From Glycine soja (lineage: Eukaryota; Streptophyta; Magnoliopsida; Fabales; Fabaceae), in assembly GCF_004193775.1 (NCBI RefSeq), contig NC_041011.1, positions 9,513,656 through 9,577,655 of the forward strand: a stretch of DNA of 64,000 nucleotides. Reading direction: 5' to 3'. The number at the start of each line of letters is the position of its first letter. The first letter of the stretch is position 1. Under the pieces are notes generated by a model. That model did no database searches, was not told the origin of the DNA, and saw nothing but the letters and a program-made list of their open reading frames with translations. Shown one piece after another: positions 11,438 through 23,828 of this stretch. A program made the position numbers and the translations under genes.

Positions 11438-14083
11438 CCATACATCATTAAAGGAAATGTGAATCCTTGAAGTTTCTTCTTTGAGGACCACATTGTTGTA
11501 ACATGGAAAGGGGTTTGGCAATAACCCTTTGATAAGTGCAATCATTCCTTTATACCACCCCCTAATCATTGTGTCTGGAATTTGGGGGTAAAATCACAAT
11601 AAACTGATGTTAACATGGGAATTCTCAGAGAATATATTTTTGTAGTCCTTCAATTTCAAAAATAATCTTTTTTTCTCTTGATCTCCATAAAAATAAATAA
11701 GCATCACAATTACCCTAAAATTATTATGAGATTTTTTTCATAAAGAGTGACTAAATAATATTTTTTTAAAATTGAGGGGCAAAAAATAAATTATTTCTTT
11801 TTACAGCAAATAAATTTAAATTAGAAAACCAAAAATAAAAATGACTCAAATTAAATTTTAGTAACATGTCATAAAAAAATTGATTGGAACTAATTATGAA
11901 TAGTTGGTGTTCTTAGACCAAGATACATAAACAAGCCAAAGTGATTCCAAGGCTCCTAGCCCCAATGAGTGAAACCTTACTTCAGAAAAATCAATTTTAG
12001 AGTTTGCGTGTATCTCTCCATTGCTTAAGTAGGTCCTCAAACTTCTATCATTGGGTTTTAGTTTGGCATCTTCACAATCCTCTTCCTCTCTGCAAATGTT
12101 ATTTGACAACAAGAAACCTCATCATAAAAAAACAATTGAATATGATAGATTTATTTTAAGTTATGGGTAGGTATAGGTTTAAGGTGAATTGTGTCTATAA
12201 TTATAGATATATTTATAAAAATATTGATTTAATAGATAGAATACATGTATTAAGCTTTACCAATTCTTTAAAGTTGCCTAAATAAATTCTTTAAAGTCTG
12301 ATTAATTATTTTGTTCAACATTAGATTTTTTTGGCTTTATAAATAAATAAAAGAATGGCTTGTTACAAACTTTTTCATCCACTACAAAACGCTGCAGAGA
12401 TGTGATATTTATAGAAAAAATAATTATTTTATATAAATGAATTTCTTAGCCTAATTATAAATATATGTATATTATTCACCGAAAAAAATATGTATTAAGT
12501 TTCTATTTTGTTTTCTATTTTAGAATAAAAATTTATTTAAATTGATACTATTTTTGAATAAAATAATTTTTTATTCAATTTAAATATGCATAAAAAAATA
12601 CTAACAACCTTAAATTAGAACATATAATGAATTACAGATTGTTAATTTAATATATATGTTTTATACTAATGGGTTTTCACCCTTCTTCTTCACCCCCAAC
12701 CCTCCACTACTTGTATTTTTCATTAAAAATAATCTTCAAATATATAAAATTATTATAGGTGACAATTTTTCTAATAGCTGTATGCTGACAATTTAAACTT
12801 GAAATTAATCTTTAGTTAAATTAAATAATTTGTGTTAATTGATTCATGTGTATGGTTTCATTATTATAATGTCCTTGTTCCAACAAAGGCTATGACAAAG
12901 CATTTTAAAAAGCCCGGGTTTACTCAAATCCAAAGCATGACCAAAATAGTTGCCAACTAGGGACTAAATGTAGGAACTGATAGTTTTCTTTATTATGGTT
13001 TTTGTTTTAAAATTTATTGATAGTCTAGTTCTTTCTAGTCCAGTCCATTTATTATTGCTACAGAACTAGAAATCCTGAGAAATTATTATGATTCACTTAC
13101 ATACCCAAAAAACAAATCAGTACTGTACTCACATATATCAATGGCATAACAAATTGCTCCAGATCATGTATATTAATTTAAAACAAACTTTTATGGGATT
13201 AAGTGGAGAGATAAGTTGGAAACTTAGTGCAATAGTCAAAAGAGTGATAGAAAGTAAACCGAAATTAGTAATTGCTATTGCCAGGTCATTTTGAGGTCCT
13301 TCCATTCTGACTTTTGTTTATGTTTAGAAGAAATTCGTTGGTTAAACTATTTCTTTGTGCCTTATAGTTCCTATTTTAAATTTTAGTCATTGCACAAGAA
13401 AATTGTGAGTTGTAGTAGCCATATGAGAAAACATTAAGTGCTAGCCTCTACACATGCATAAGAATTATTAGTTTATACTGTGATGAGAAATCGCATCCTG
13501 TCATCCATGTCATACAGTACCATACTAATAAGTTCTAGAAAACTCATAGTTATACTCAGTTGTTATGACTTGAACCTAAAAATCAATTTTCTGTTGTAAT
13601 CACAGGTTCTTGAATTGAATAATTAAGTATATTTGGGACGTCGTGTTCGATTTTTTATTGCTAAAGGAAAGGGTCAATATACCTCCAATACAAGGTAATG
13701 TACATATTTAATGAAACTTTGCAATTGCTTTGCCTCTGGTGACTGTTTATCAATCAATTATTAACTATATCAATTTTTTTTATATATGCTAATTATTAAA
13801 TATAATGGATTTTATAAATAATGATAATAAAAATAGTGTCATCTTTTTTTGTTCATTCAGCATAATCAATATAGGCAACAAAACTAGCAGAATCTACAGC
13901 TTCCAAGAGAAGCATTTGAACATGGGAAAGTGCTCCAAAACTAAAACATGTTGAGACCAAGACGCTTCACGTTCAACTAAAACATCAACATTTTTTACCT
14001 TTTGTGAGGGTATGCTAGAAGTTAAGCAGCCAATCTTCATTCTTGAAAGTCCCTATATATTATAGGTGCATACGAATTACTAC
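11438..14083. other. CACTA interior, no gene recognised
   Basis: Very AT-rich, with only short open frames. It holds the second copy of the 60-bp repeat at 11918-11980. CACTACAAAA at about 12379 resembles a CACTA tip but has no partner. Confidence 0.4.
11918..11980 (-). repeat. ~60-bp direct repeat, copy 2
   Basis: It matches 8052-8113 with only a few differences by eye. The reading frame through this copy is a little longer (11894-12112, minus) and contains HSLGLGALESLWLVYVSW in one frame, which I do not recognise. Confidence 0.75.
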
Positions 14084-14455
14084 CTGTTTTAGGCCTTCCT
14101 TGGTAGCAGAGACCAACTTCTTTCCCTTAAATTCCTTAAGTTGACCAACAGCGTACTCATCAATAGCATCAACCATGTAGAGAACCTCGTACCCCTTCTT
14201 CCTAAGCTTTTCAAGGAAGGGGGAATTCTCGACAGCTTTCTTGCTTTCACCAGTAATGTAGTAGATGTCATTTTGTCCTTCCTTCATCCTCGTAACATAG
14301 TCCTTGAGGCTGGTCATCTCATCACCACTCTTACTCAAGTCATACTTGAGCAATTTAGCTAGCTTTGTCTTGTTCTGAGAATCCTCATGAATACCAAATT
14401 TCAAGTTCTTAGAGAAGCCTTCATAAAACTTGTTATAGTCTTCCTCAAAATGTAT
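14084..14455 (-). pseudogene. Captured HSP90 exon fragment
   Basis: The minus strand encodes [90 protein letters not shown] and [18 protein letters not shown]. This is the highly conserved middle/C-terminal junction of cytosolic HSP90, the ATP-dependent chaperone. Similarity stops after ATKEGLK, where a possible donor AAACAG|GTAGTA occurs. The ATPase domain and the MEEVD tail are absent, so no chaperone can be made. The exon itself has no stops, implying fairly recent capture or a short decay time. Neighbouring fragments on this arm are also minus strand. Confidence 0.92.
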
Positions 14456-17021
14456 GTTGATATCCTTAATAAAATGACATGAATTTGTTTCCTTAAAATA
14501 AATTTCTATAGCACCATGTAACTAATATGAAAGTCACAAGAGGTAAAGAATAGTAAAGAGAAGGTTAAAAAGTGGTTGTTGAAATTGAGGTTTTTCATTT
14601 ACTTCTCTAATGGCCAAAGTTGGGATGTAAAAGTTTCGATTTTTCACTTTCGATCCAACCTCCTGTTTGCAGCATAATTGTTGAACATAATGATAAGAAC
14701 GCCAAACCAAAAGAATCAGTGCGTGTGTGTGTTGGAGAAAAAATTGAAACAAACTTATCCCACACCAAACCAAAGGTGTTGTCCATTTGATCACATAGTC
14801 CTGCGCCTCTATATTCCCTTCCTTTTTATTGTTGTGATCTTCTCTTTCATGCACTCTCACTGATGGGTATGAACATTTCTATATCTGTCAAATAATAAGG
14901 GATAATATTATCTAATGCATAGCGACAACATCAAGGCTTTCCTCCATATCAGTACCCATATATACCTTTATAAGTTTGCGACCAGTTCTGCCTCTGGTTT
15001 TAGATTCATTTTATGATGGTTTGAAACTTTTCTGATCTTGAGGCCTTGCCACTAACACATTTTTAAAACATTGCATTTGCCCTTGGCACTTTATACATCA
15101 ATTTTTTTCCTGATGCTTTTCCTCTTCATGCTACATATATGTCTTAACTTGAGAGCCAAGACACAAAGTAGAACAAAAATAAAACTTTGAATGGAAGGGA
15201 GCAAAGGTGGTCAATTGATGCAATGATCTATGATCTTTTGCTGATTGACAAGCATATATTATATGATTCCCCATTAATTAACCTTCTTACTGTATTTTTG
15301 ACATCTAATTTTATTGATATTTGATGGGGACTAAACAAGAGGTTTGGTGAAATAGTGAGAATGGACACTTGAATGAATATCATCAATTTGAGGGATGGTT
15401 GATTTTGCTATAAGATAATAATGAAAACACAACAAAATTTACTTGTAAATTAAATTTTTTTGATGCTGTCAGACATTCAATTTCTTCAAATGCTTGTGTA
15501 CTTTAACATAAAGAGAAAATTGTAATGAAAGGAAACTTTACCTAGAGTGGATTGTTTTCAAGATAAGAGGATTAGGATGGAAACCCGAGTTCTGATCATT
15601 AAAAAATCAAAGATTGATTAGGTGCCAAATGTATGTCTAATAAGATCAAAAAGTAGTATATAATTCTGTGTTTAAGGGAATACTTCCAAAAATAAACCTA
15701 TTTGACATGAAACATGCATGCATGGATGCCACCTTAACTCTCAATCCAATAAACACTTGTTTGCATTAACGGCTAACCTAATTTATTCCAACTACCACAC
15801 ACTAAGTCTTCTTTCTCGAAAAACTTTAAATAAATGATTGAGAAAACAAAAGGGAGCAACTTGTGTGCATATTTGGCAACTAAGATGCTAAAAGTACTAT
15901 TTATTTTTTCAGGGTGAAAATTTCTGAGATATTTTAATTACCATTTGTTCTTCAAATGGATTAAAGGTTAAAAGATCTTAAAAGTCTTTTCTAATACGTA
16001 CCATAGATGCTTTGCCTAACTAATTGACTTCCCTAACTACTAAAAGTTGACCAATCAAGTATCTGAACTTTATCAGAATCCTGATGGGTATGTGGCCACA
16101 CATCATATATACAACTCAAAGAATAAGAGAGGAGTGATCCATATAAAACATTGAAATGATAAAAGATACAATGAAAGTAGGTGAGTGCTCTTTATAAAGC
16201 TTTTCTACAATAAGTGAGGAGCTTATCTCTTAAGAACTGGTTAGATACAAGTCAGAAGTGTTTTTGATAGTTTTTCTACTTGAAATATAAAGCTTTTTCA
16301 GCAGAAAAATTCTCAAAAAGACTTCTAATTAACCTTGTATCCAAACAGCTATTCTCTAACCATCTAATTTTACTCTTAACACTCTTCTTCTACACCTCCA
16401 TTTAGGAGGTGAGTCATCATACCTTCGGTGGAACCTCTCTCTTATGACCTGAATACAATAGTGTTTGTTGATTTCCTCTCATCCTTTGATTCCAAGGGTG
16501 AAGGATTGGGAAGAATCTCTTTTGAGTGAGGATGGGTTGTAACTTTATTGCTCTAATGTTATCGGTCTAGTTTGAATGAATATATTTTATGTATGGATTA
16601 TTTTGGTTATTGTTGCGACATTGGAACCGCGGATTCTTGGTGACTTTGATGGGCAAAGGCTTAGGAGTGGTTGAGGTTGAGAATTGCATGCCACTAGTAA
16701 TAAAATTGTTTAACTTCTTGGCAAGTGGAAACACTTCCAATACTAGATATATATGTGCATGTTATCTCTTTTTCTCCTGCGAGTCCATCATTTGTAGATC
16801 ATGTATATGCTGTACTTGAGGACCATGGGAATGTTATTCTTGAAGTTGATTTAAAAGGTATAGGATTCCAAATTATTATGTATCAGCTAGTACTGATATT
16901 GGCCATAAAACAGACCAATTTGTACGCCAGACTTGGACCATTTTCTGCAAATAATTATCAAATATTATATTGATAAAGTTAAAAAGTTATTTATGACAAA
17001 ATTCATAAAGAAAATGGTTTA
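14456..17021. other. CACTA interior, no gene recognised
   Basis: Short open frames occur (for example 14534-14860 minus and 16589-16973 plus) without a recognisable family. The 16.6-16.85 kb stretch is less AT-rich and reads VDHVYAVLEDHGNVILEV in one frame; it could be another decayed exon, but I cannot name it. Confidence 0.35.
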
Positions 17022-17465
17022 TCACATTTTCTTCTCAATGTTCATTAACGCGTCGTCTTTTTTCTTTAGTTCACCCTTTAGCTGGAAAACTTGTTTTCTC
17101 ACATTTTCTTTCTCAGCCTCATCCCCAAGAAGATAACTTTTCAAGTCATTATATTGAGTTCTAAGTGCTTCTAACTCTGACTGCAACACTCTACCCGCCA
17201 ACTCTTTTTCATACTCTAGATTCTTCATCCTATTTAGCTCATCAAGTGACCTTTCTGCTTCCTTCTTCAATAAAGCAATTTGACTCACCAGCTCATTGCT
17301 TTCCACTGTTCTACTCTATAACTGAGCCTCAGATTCCTCAAGTGATTTATTCATAAGCTCCAACTCATTTCTTAACATTTCTTTTTGTTCTACTTGGTCA
17401 GATAGGCATGATATCTCCACTTTAAGCTTTATTAGTTTGTAGACCAAGTCATGATATCCAAGCCA
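17022..17465 (-). pseudogene. Captured coiled-coil protein fragment
   Basis: The minus strand reads KLIKLKVEISCLSDQVEQKE, MLRNELELMNKSLEESEAQL, a TAG stop near 17319, then ESNELVSQIALLKKEAERSL and LQSELEALRTQYNDLKSYLL, ending GELKKKDDALMNIEKKM. The heptad-rich, Lys/Glu-rich composition is a long coiled coil. The ending EKENVRKQVFQLKGELKKK recalls the C-terminal part of plant myosin-heavy-chain-like (NT-C2 domain) proteins, but that assignment is from memory and weak. One stop and loss of both ends make it a pseudogene fragment. Confidence 0.65.
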
Positions 17466-18745
17466 TTGTCTCCTACTCGGTCACACCTAGATTAATTAAT
17501 TATACTTTATTTATTGATGCTTTTTAAATAACTATATAGTTAATTTTTAGTTACAATATTGATTTCTTAATTATTTTAGGTGTATTGATTTCTGAACGTT
17601 ATGTGTTTGATAGAAGTTGTAAAAAAGTTTTTTAAAAATTGGGGCCGGGGATAATTAAATTGATAAAAGAATTACTTATATTTTGTTTGTTGTGTTTGTA
17701 TTTCCATAATAAACAGTGTAATGTTATTTAAAATAATTTTATAAAAAATTATTAATAATCGTGTTTTAAAATTGATTTAAAAATAACATTTGAAACAATG
17801 ATATTTAAAAAAAAAAACAATATTCCTTTTGAATATGCTCATTTAGCTTATACCAAACAAAAGGCAATCTTCCAAAGGATGGGACACAGATTCAATGAAC
17901 TTCATTTATTTTAATTGTTATAAATAAATTCTTTTAAATTTCAAAGAACCAGACCTATAAGTAATCAGCATAAAAATAAATAATGTACATGCTTGTATAG
18001 TGGGTCCTGGGGACTTTTATTTTTATTTTTTTTCTTATCTGTGGGGGACTTATATATATACTTGATGGGGTACAACTCATCATGTTGATAAAATTAAAAA
18101 TATCATGATTTTTTGTGTTTTGCCTCCCTTATTTTTATAAGAAAAAATATATTCTAGGTTCCTATGATTTTACGTTGATAAAAATATATTCTAGGTTCTT
18201 ATTAATGAAAAACTATGATCAAGTGTTGAAAATGTGAGAAATTGAATGTGATTTGTATGGAGTAAACTCTAATTTTTTTCGTTAAAATTGTAAGCATTTT
18301 TTAACTTAAAAAAATTAGTATTTTATTCCCTACTTTGCAAAATATGATTTAGTTTAGTCTATTTTAGTGTAAAATGACAATAAAAATATACTTGCTTTGT
18401 AAAAAATAAAAAAGAATGCATGTGTCAATGTGTCAATGACATAATGACAGACAACAGAGAAAGTTACGGTACTTTTATTAGTCAGCAGCACATAAGAAAG
18501 AGCAAACTGGTCATCGGAAACAGGACATGTCAAAATTTTAACTCTTAATATGTAAGGAATGCTTGCTTTGTGATTGTGTGATACCATAACACATTCTAGT
18601 CTAAATCTCTGGACATAATCTTCTAATAATAGTAATGATAGTAATATAATTATAATACATTAGTGACCTAAATAGCTAGTTTAAGGTAGATGGGACTCGG
18701 GAAAGGCAAAAATGTATAATAGCATAAACAAGGGACCAAAATTAC
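17466..18745. other. CACTA interior, no gene recognised
   Basis: AT-rich, with a short duplicated phrase (aaaatatattctaggttc at about 18146 and 18182). No coding feature is supported. Confidence 0.4.
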
Positions 18746-20009
18746 CAGTGTCAAAATTCGCAATAATAGTATCTTCACCATATCTGGCCTTCCTAAACAG
18801 TGAATCAGAGGGAATTACCCTATCATTCCCTTCCAGGTCCATGAATTTCCACGAATGAGTAGTGTGTAGTTTTCTTCCTTTTTGTTTTAGTGAATTTTTA
18901 ACACAAAAAATGAGACACCTGTGCAAAAAGTGAAAAGGAAATCAAACAAACTCACCTAGTGACTCTAATAAAAATTCATAACTTCTTTTCTTAACTTTGA
19001 TGTTGACCTTGAGCAAAAACTTCTCATTTGAGAGCCTCCTCAACAGTTCTCATTGAGCCTGAGCAAAAATTCACCAACAATGACATTGGATGCGGTGTCC
19101 AGTGCTTTAGGATTGTTCTTACTGATAGTTTCTAATCCAAGAAAATCCCAAGAATGTGTTGTGTGAAGTTTATTCATTTTGCTCTCAAATACGGACAATA
19201 CTGATTCATATTCTGAAACACAATTCAAAACGTCATTCAGAGCCTGATCAAGAAAGTGGTGAATGAATTCCATATAGAATATGCTTATCACTATGAAACT
19301 TGAAAATATACGGCTCCAAATTATTGGAGGCTTGGAGCCACCCCATTTAAATCGAGAAGCCTTTCTCAAAATATTGAATTAGTCTTCCATCTATTATTCA
19401 AAATGTTTCCTTGGCCAATATAGTGGGAAAGATAAAGACAGAAGGGTATAACACTGGAATAAATACCTGCAAGTTGACTAGCTTGCTCTGGTGTAATCAT
19501 GGCTGAGAAACCTTGGAAGCTTTTACTATAATGGTGGAGTGCTGCTGCTTTTGCTTCACTGAGGCTAAAAAGTGCAAAGAATTTACAGAGGAAGACTATG
19601 TTAGACTACGCTATTCCATTCTGAATAAATCAAGCTTAAAATAACATCATTAGTTATAATGAATTCCATGAGTTTTATCTTAAATTGAGTGACATGCCTT
19701 CTAGTAACTGAAGCTAGTATCTCATGGTTTGCTCTGATTACAGATTCTGAATTAGGGTGTGAATGATCTCCCATGTAAACTATATAATGCTACATTAATG
19801 CAAATCCCAAAGTTAGTTTTGTTCTATATAAGTAAGTAGTTAGGAGCTGCTAGTAATGTAGCTCATAGGCTGTAGATGCATGCAACTCACATTGATAGCA
19901 TGCATTAAGTTCAAGTGAATATGCTCCTTACCTTTGGTGTGGATCCATTCACCAAAGTATACCCAATGAACAGAAGGCTGAAAGAGCTCAAAATTTTGGC
20001 AAACCTCAT
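18746..20009 (-). pseudogene. Captured subtilisin-like protease (subtilase) fragment, chimeric
   Basis: On the minus strand exon 1 (20009-19932) starts MRFAKILSSFSLLFIGYTLV, a signal peptide, and ends at an intact donor. A further exon (~19565-19486) reads SEAKAAALHHYSKSFQGFSA then MITPEQASQLAG, the I9 propeptide. An exon from ~19216 reads EYESVLSVFESKMNKLHTTH, SWDFLGLETISKNNPKALD and DVIVG-like residues, then loses similarity. A second, different copy of the same region (~18900-18746) reads GRKLHTTHSWKFMDLEGNDR, then FRKARYGEDTIIANFDTG before a donor. Plant subtilases are secreted serine proteases. The mature catalytic triad region is missing apart from the start of the Asp block (NFDTG). 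Two non-identical HTTHSW exons in a row suggest joining of pieces from two paralogues. Confidence 0.88.
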
Positions 20010-21516
20010 GATAAGTTGAAGGGGTCCAAAATAGATGCTAGATGTGGAAATGTTGATTCATTTTTTGGTTGGTGATTCACCTATTTTATAGCATACACGG
20101 ACCAACTTATATGTCATGTCACACATATAAAAATAATCATTGCCGGCTTTATATGTTTCTGGTTATAACTTAGTGTACATTTGGGATTCTTCAAAAACTT
20201 AAATGACATTCACAAGAGGAGATAAGATGAATATATATTTAACGAACTAACATCATTTGGACGAATTATAAACAACAATTATTGGATTGATACTTGTATC
20301 ATTCACGGCTACCTTATTTGGAACTAATACAAATTTTTCAATATTTTAGACTGCAAAGGATGATGGGTGGTTCCCTTGTCTGAACTTTGAGAGTATGTTA
20401 TTGGCAACCACAAATTGCATATGCTTATAGACCATAAGCTACAGTGCAATTAAGATTCTTAAAAAAAAAATAAAAAGATAGAAAATATAAGCTATATTTC
20501 ATTACTAGGTGCTTTGCCAAAAATGTTCCATCCTTAGATTCTTTTGGCATGTTTTGTATCAACAAAGGTTAGTTTTGTTAAAAATATCACTTGGGGGGAT
20601 TCGAACTCATGACTCTCCCTCCTCCCTTCTCCCCTCTCCAACCACTGGGCCATATCAAACTTTAAAGTTCTAGTATTGTATGCTCATACAGAGACGAATG
20701 GTTGAATCCTTCTAATTAATGTGGTTTTTCTTTTTTACACTAGTTCTTTTTCATACTTCATAATTTTCCCTAATTAATCCCTCTGCAAAATATGTAAACA
20801 AACCTATTTTGTTTTTTAATATATCTATTTGGCAGATCACCTCCTCACATTTGGAACTGATTGTAACTAGACAGCTTACATGCCATTCACTTCTTCAAAT
20901 TATCAACTGGCCGTCCCTACGATTCAAGCAATTAGAGGTGGCCAAATTTTTTTTGTTTCCATTGATAATTTCAGACCGTGTCATCATTAGCAATGCCTTC
21001 GGTTCTCTTACAAGTCACATCTAATAAAGATGACCTTTCCAAGCATTTTTCGCATATATAAACCACGTTTAGGACAATTTATATGCTTTTCTAGGACTAA
21101 CTTGAATTGCAAAGTAATATCACATTTGGTTGAACAACCTGCTCAAAACTTGATTTTACAGTTAAACGAATATCTTAATTGGCATCTTTAGGGATGAAAT
21201 TAGTTTGTCTCTTGCGGCTGGGTGAAGCATAGCAGCTGAAATTGTCAACCCTCACCCCAGCTTGGAATCTGAAAAAACTCAAACCTATAACTATCATAAA
21301 ATTTGTGACATCTACATTCAAAAAGCCGACCAACATGAGTAACTGGAATCACATATTCACATAAAATTTATTTTTCTGATCATTTCATCAGTCTGTTTTT
21401 ATACACAAATTATGATTAGTAAAAATATGCATTTCACTTGATCCAATAGCTCTGTAGATTACAAATCATAACATGTTTAAACTAGTGAAGATGGTTGAAG
21501 AAAAATTCTGTCAGAA
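20010..21516. other. CACTA interior with one SINE, no gene recognised
   Basis: No exon is recognised. A tRNA-derived SINE candidate occupies about 20570-20665. The rest is AT-rich. Confidence 0.4.
20570..20665 (-). mobile_element. tRNA-derived SINE candidate
   Basis: The minus strand carries TGGCCCAGTGGTTGGAGAG (A-box-like) and, ~30 bp on, GAGTTCGAATCCCC (B-box). The spacer between them is a purine-rich run (ggggagaagggaggaggg). The boxes are those of an internal pol III promoter, but no tRNA cloverleaf is seen. Ends are not defined. Confidence 0.5.
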
Positions 21517-22320
21517 TTATCCTTCCTCTCCGAACTCCTTTGTGAATCCCATGTTTAAACTAGGAGGTGGCAGGATCTGTACAGCAAACAAGAACATAAA
21601 AACTCTTATTCTCTAATTCTCATTTAGAAAAAGAAGTTATGCAGTCCTACTATCATCAAAATCTGCAGCATCTTGAATACCTTAGAAGCAAGTCCTTTCG
21701 CAGCAAGATCCTACATTGTAGTTTGTACTGCACTCTGTTGCTTTGGTCCACATGGGATCCACATATCATCAGGATTCCTAAAGAAAAACATGGCATCTTG
21801 GGTTTTGCGAACAGGTTCAAATAAAACATCCTTCACCTGTAGAATAGGTCCAATTACCTTTAACACTAATCCAAATAAAATGATCATTATTCTAACCAGG
21901 TATTAAATATAGAAGTCAAACTTACACAGACAGATATATCTAAACCTGAAAACCCCTCTGTCTTGCGAGCCAAATGTTCAAAATCACTTTCAGCCAAGTT
22001 ATGGGGAGTATCTCCTAGGTGCACCTGTTCAATTTATCAACCAAGAAAAAGACATTGTAAGGCCATTTGCTAGGTTCACAATACACAATAAGACCAATGA
22101 ACATCATCATGTATATTGCCCATGCCTTGAACATGTGTTGGCGAGTCTTTAAATCAGGTAGGGGTATGTATATACGCTTATCGAAATGCCGTTCCCATTG
22201 ACTCAATAAAAATAAAAAAAGTAAATAGAACTATTGTCTTCTTACCTGGTCTAGAGCATAAGGTGTATTTGTAGTTGCTAGAACAAGAACTTTCTGATCA
22301 TTGTGTCCTACACCCTACAA
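21517..22320 (-). pseudogene. Captured VPS4/SKD1 AAA-ATPase fragment (3' half)
   Basis: Minus-strand exons with GT-AG borders read, in order: GVGHNDQKVLVLATTNTPYA (to ~22247), HFDKRIYIPLPDLKTRQHMF (~22195-22130), [20 protein letters not shown] then [14 protein letters not shown] (~22022-21925), VKDVLFEPVRKTQDAMFF then MWIPCGPKQQSAVQTTM (~21838-21700), and ILPPP...FTKEFGEEG with stop at 21517. This is the C-terminal half of VPS4/SKD1, the ATPase that disassembles ESCRT-III at endosomes. Defects: a TAG follows SAVQTTM; the last exon has an internal deletion joining ILPPP to FTKEFGEEG; and the MIT domain and Walker motifs are missing. Confidence 0.9.
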
Positions 22321-23828
22321 TGTAAAGTGGACAAACTACATTATGATTAGGAACAAACACGAAAAAGAAAATTGACACCAAAGCTGTTGGAAACCTTGGA
22401 TCTTCTGAATTAGGAAAATAAGGATGCATGATAATAGTAAATAGTAATTATTGGGGGAGGGATTGAACAGTTTGTTTTTTGAAAAAAATTACAAGCTACT
22501 ATGTTCAGCTTAAAGAAAGAAGCTAAATACAGCCGGATTTAAGTCGTTAGTAAAAAAGTTGAGTGCAACTTTCTGTATGACTAAAAACCATCAAACAAGT
22601 TACTTTCCAGATTTTTTTACCAGCAAAAAATAGTATAATAATACTATAGCCAAGTATAATAGTCAGGTGATGATGGATGCCCCCCCAAAAAAAATAACTG
22701 CAAAATGTTCACACCATTAAAATATTGAATAATTTATGTCAAGAACCACACTTTCTATTTTTTAACAAGATAATTATCTAGGATTTTAAAAACTCTGAAA
22801 ACCAAAAAATACAAAAAAAGAAGCAAGAATGGAATATAATAGATGTGGATATACAAGGCAATATGCACAATGGTGGAAAACTAAAACAAATTTGCAGCAT
22901 AAGTCAAGGATAAGAACTGCTTGAATTATAATGTTTAGGTAGTAGGCAAAGGGAGAAAGAGATAATAAAGACAATAATATTCTCAGATTGATATTGTGTG
23001 TAAGAAATGATAGATACAATAGTCCTAGGCCTAGCTATAAAAGTATGCACCTCTGTATATGGTTCAGCACTTGTATTATCATAAAATTTGTTTGTCAATT
23101 GAGTTAGCAATGTATGATTTTATTTAAATTTTCATCAACTGCTGATAAACGATGTATAATTTGTTGTGCTTCACAGTTGTCTACACATTGTTGTGGTTTT
23201 CGTGGCTACAATTTACGAGTTTTGTATTGGACAATTCAGACTTTGTTGGTTAACCCACGAGAAAATTGATAGTATTTGAAGCTTCCATTACCGCAGCCAT
23301 CTATCTAGGTATGTAAGTTAATAGGAATTTTATTTGGATTGTAAGTTTGTTGTTCCATAAATTACTATTATTGTTCATAACAATATGTGCATTGTGAGTG
23401 AACCCTAGTTTCCCGTTTGAGATTCCATACCATGATTAATACGGATAGTTTGGATTAGTTGTGGTATGGATTCTTGAATTGTCCGTTCGGACAGTTTGGG
23501 AACTCTCTTTTTTTACTTCATTCATAGTTATAGGTTAAGTATGTTGTGGTATATTTGATTTGATTTTGGTTTATTGCGTATTGCTTTGTTCTCCGAGTGC
23601 ATACTTGATTGTGGTCAATTTAGGTGACCGCTTTCATTTTGTGTATTTGGAGACCAATGCGGAATGCTGCCAAAATTTCATCAAATTTAGCATAACATAC
23701 TTAACTTGTACATATGAATGAAGCAAAAAAAGTTTGTTCCTGAATGGGATAGGACCCGACCTTCATATAAAAAAAGTGAGACTTTCATGCATATGCCATA
23801 ATAGACGCCCTCTTGTAGAACAAGAAAC
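22321..23828. other. CACTA interior upstream of the transposase
   Basis: No gene recognised. The 23.1-23.8 kb part is less AT-rich and lies where a TNP2 5' leader would be. A small hairpin TGTCCGTTCGGACA sits at about 23479-23492. No promoter can be defined with confidence. Confidence 0.4.

Noticed and set aside
12377..12390. CACTACAAAAC as a possible second CACTA terminus inside the big element
   Set aside because: No subterminal repeats follow, no inverted partner was found, and the flanks show no matching 3-bp duplication.
14534..14863. Overlapping open frames on both strands as small genes
   Set aside because: No family resemblance, no splice or start context; such frames are expected by chance.
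16589..16973. Plus-strand frames as a gene
   Set aside because: Low-complexity hydrophobic and mixed composition with no motif I can name; noted only as a possible decayed exon.
18850..18865. GAGTAGTGTGTAG as an AGTAGTG right terminus
   Set aside because: It is the reverse complement of the HTTHSW codons of the subtilase fragment and lacks the T-run of the TIR.
20570..20665. tRNA gene on the minus strand
   Set aside because: A- and B-box-like motifs are present but no cloverleaf or anticodon arm; a SINE explains it better.
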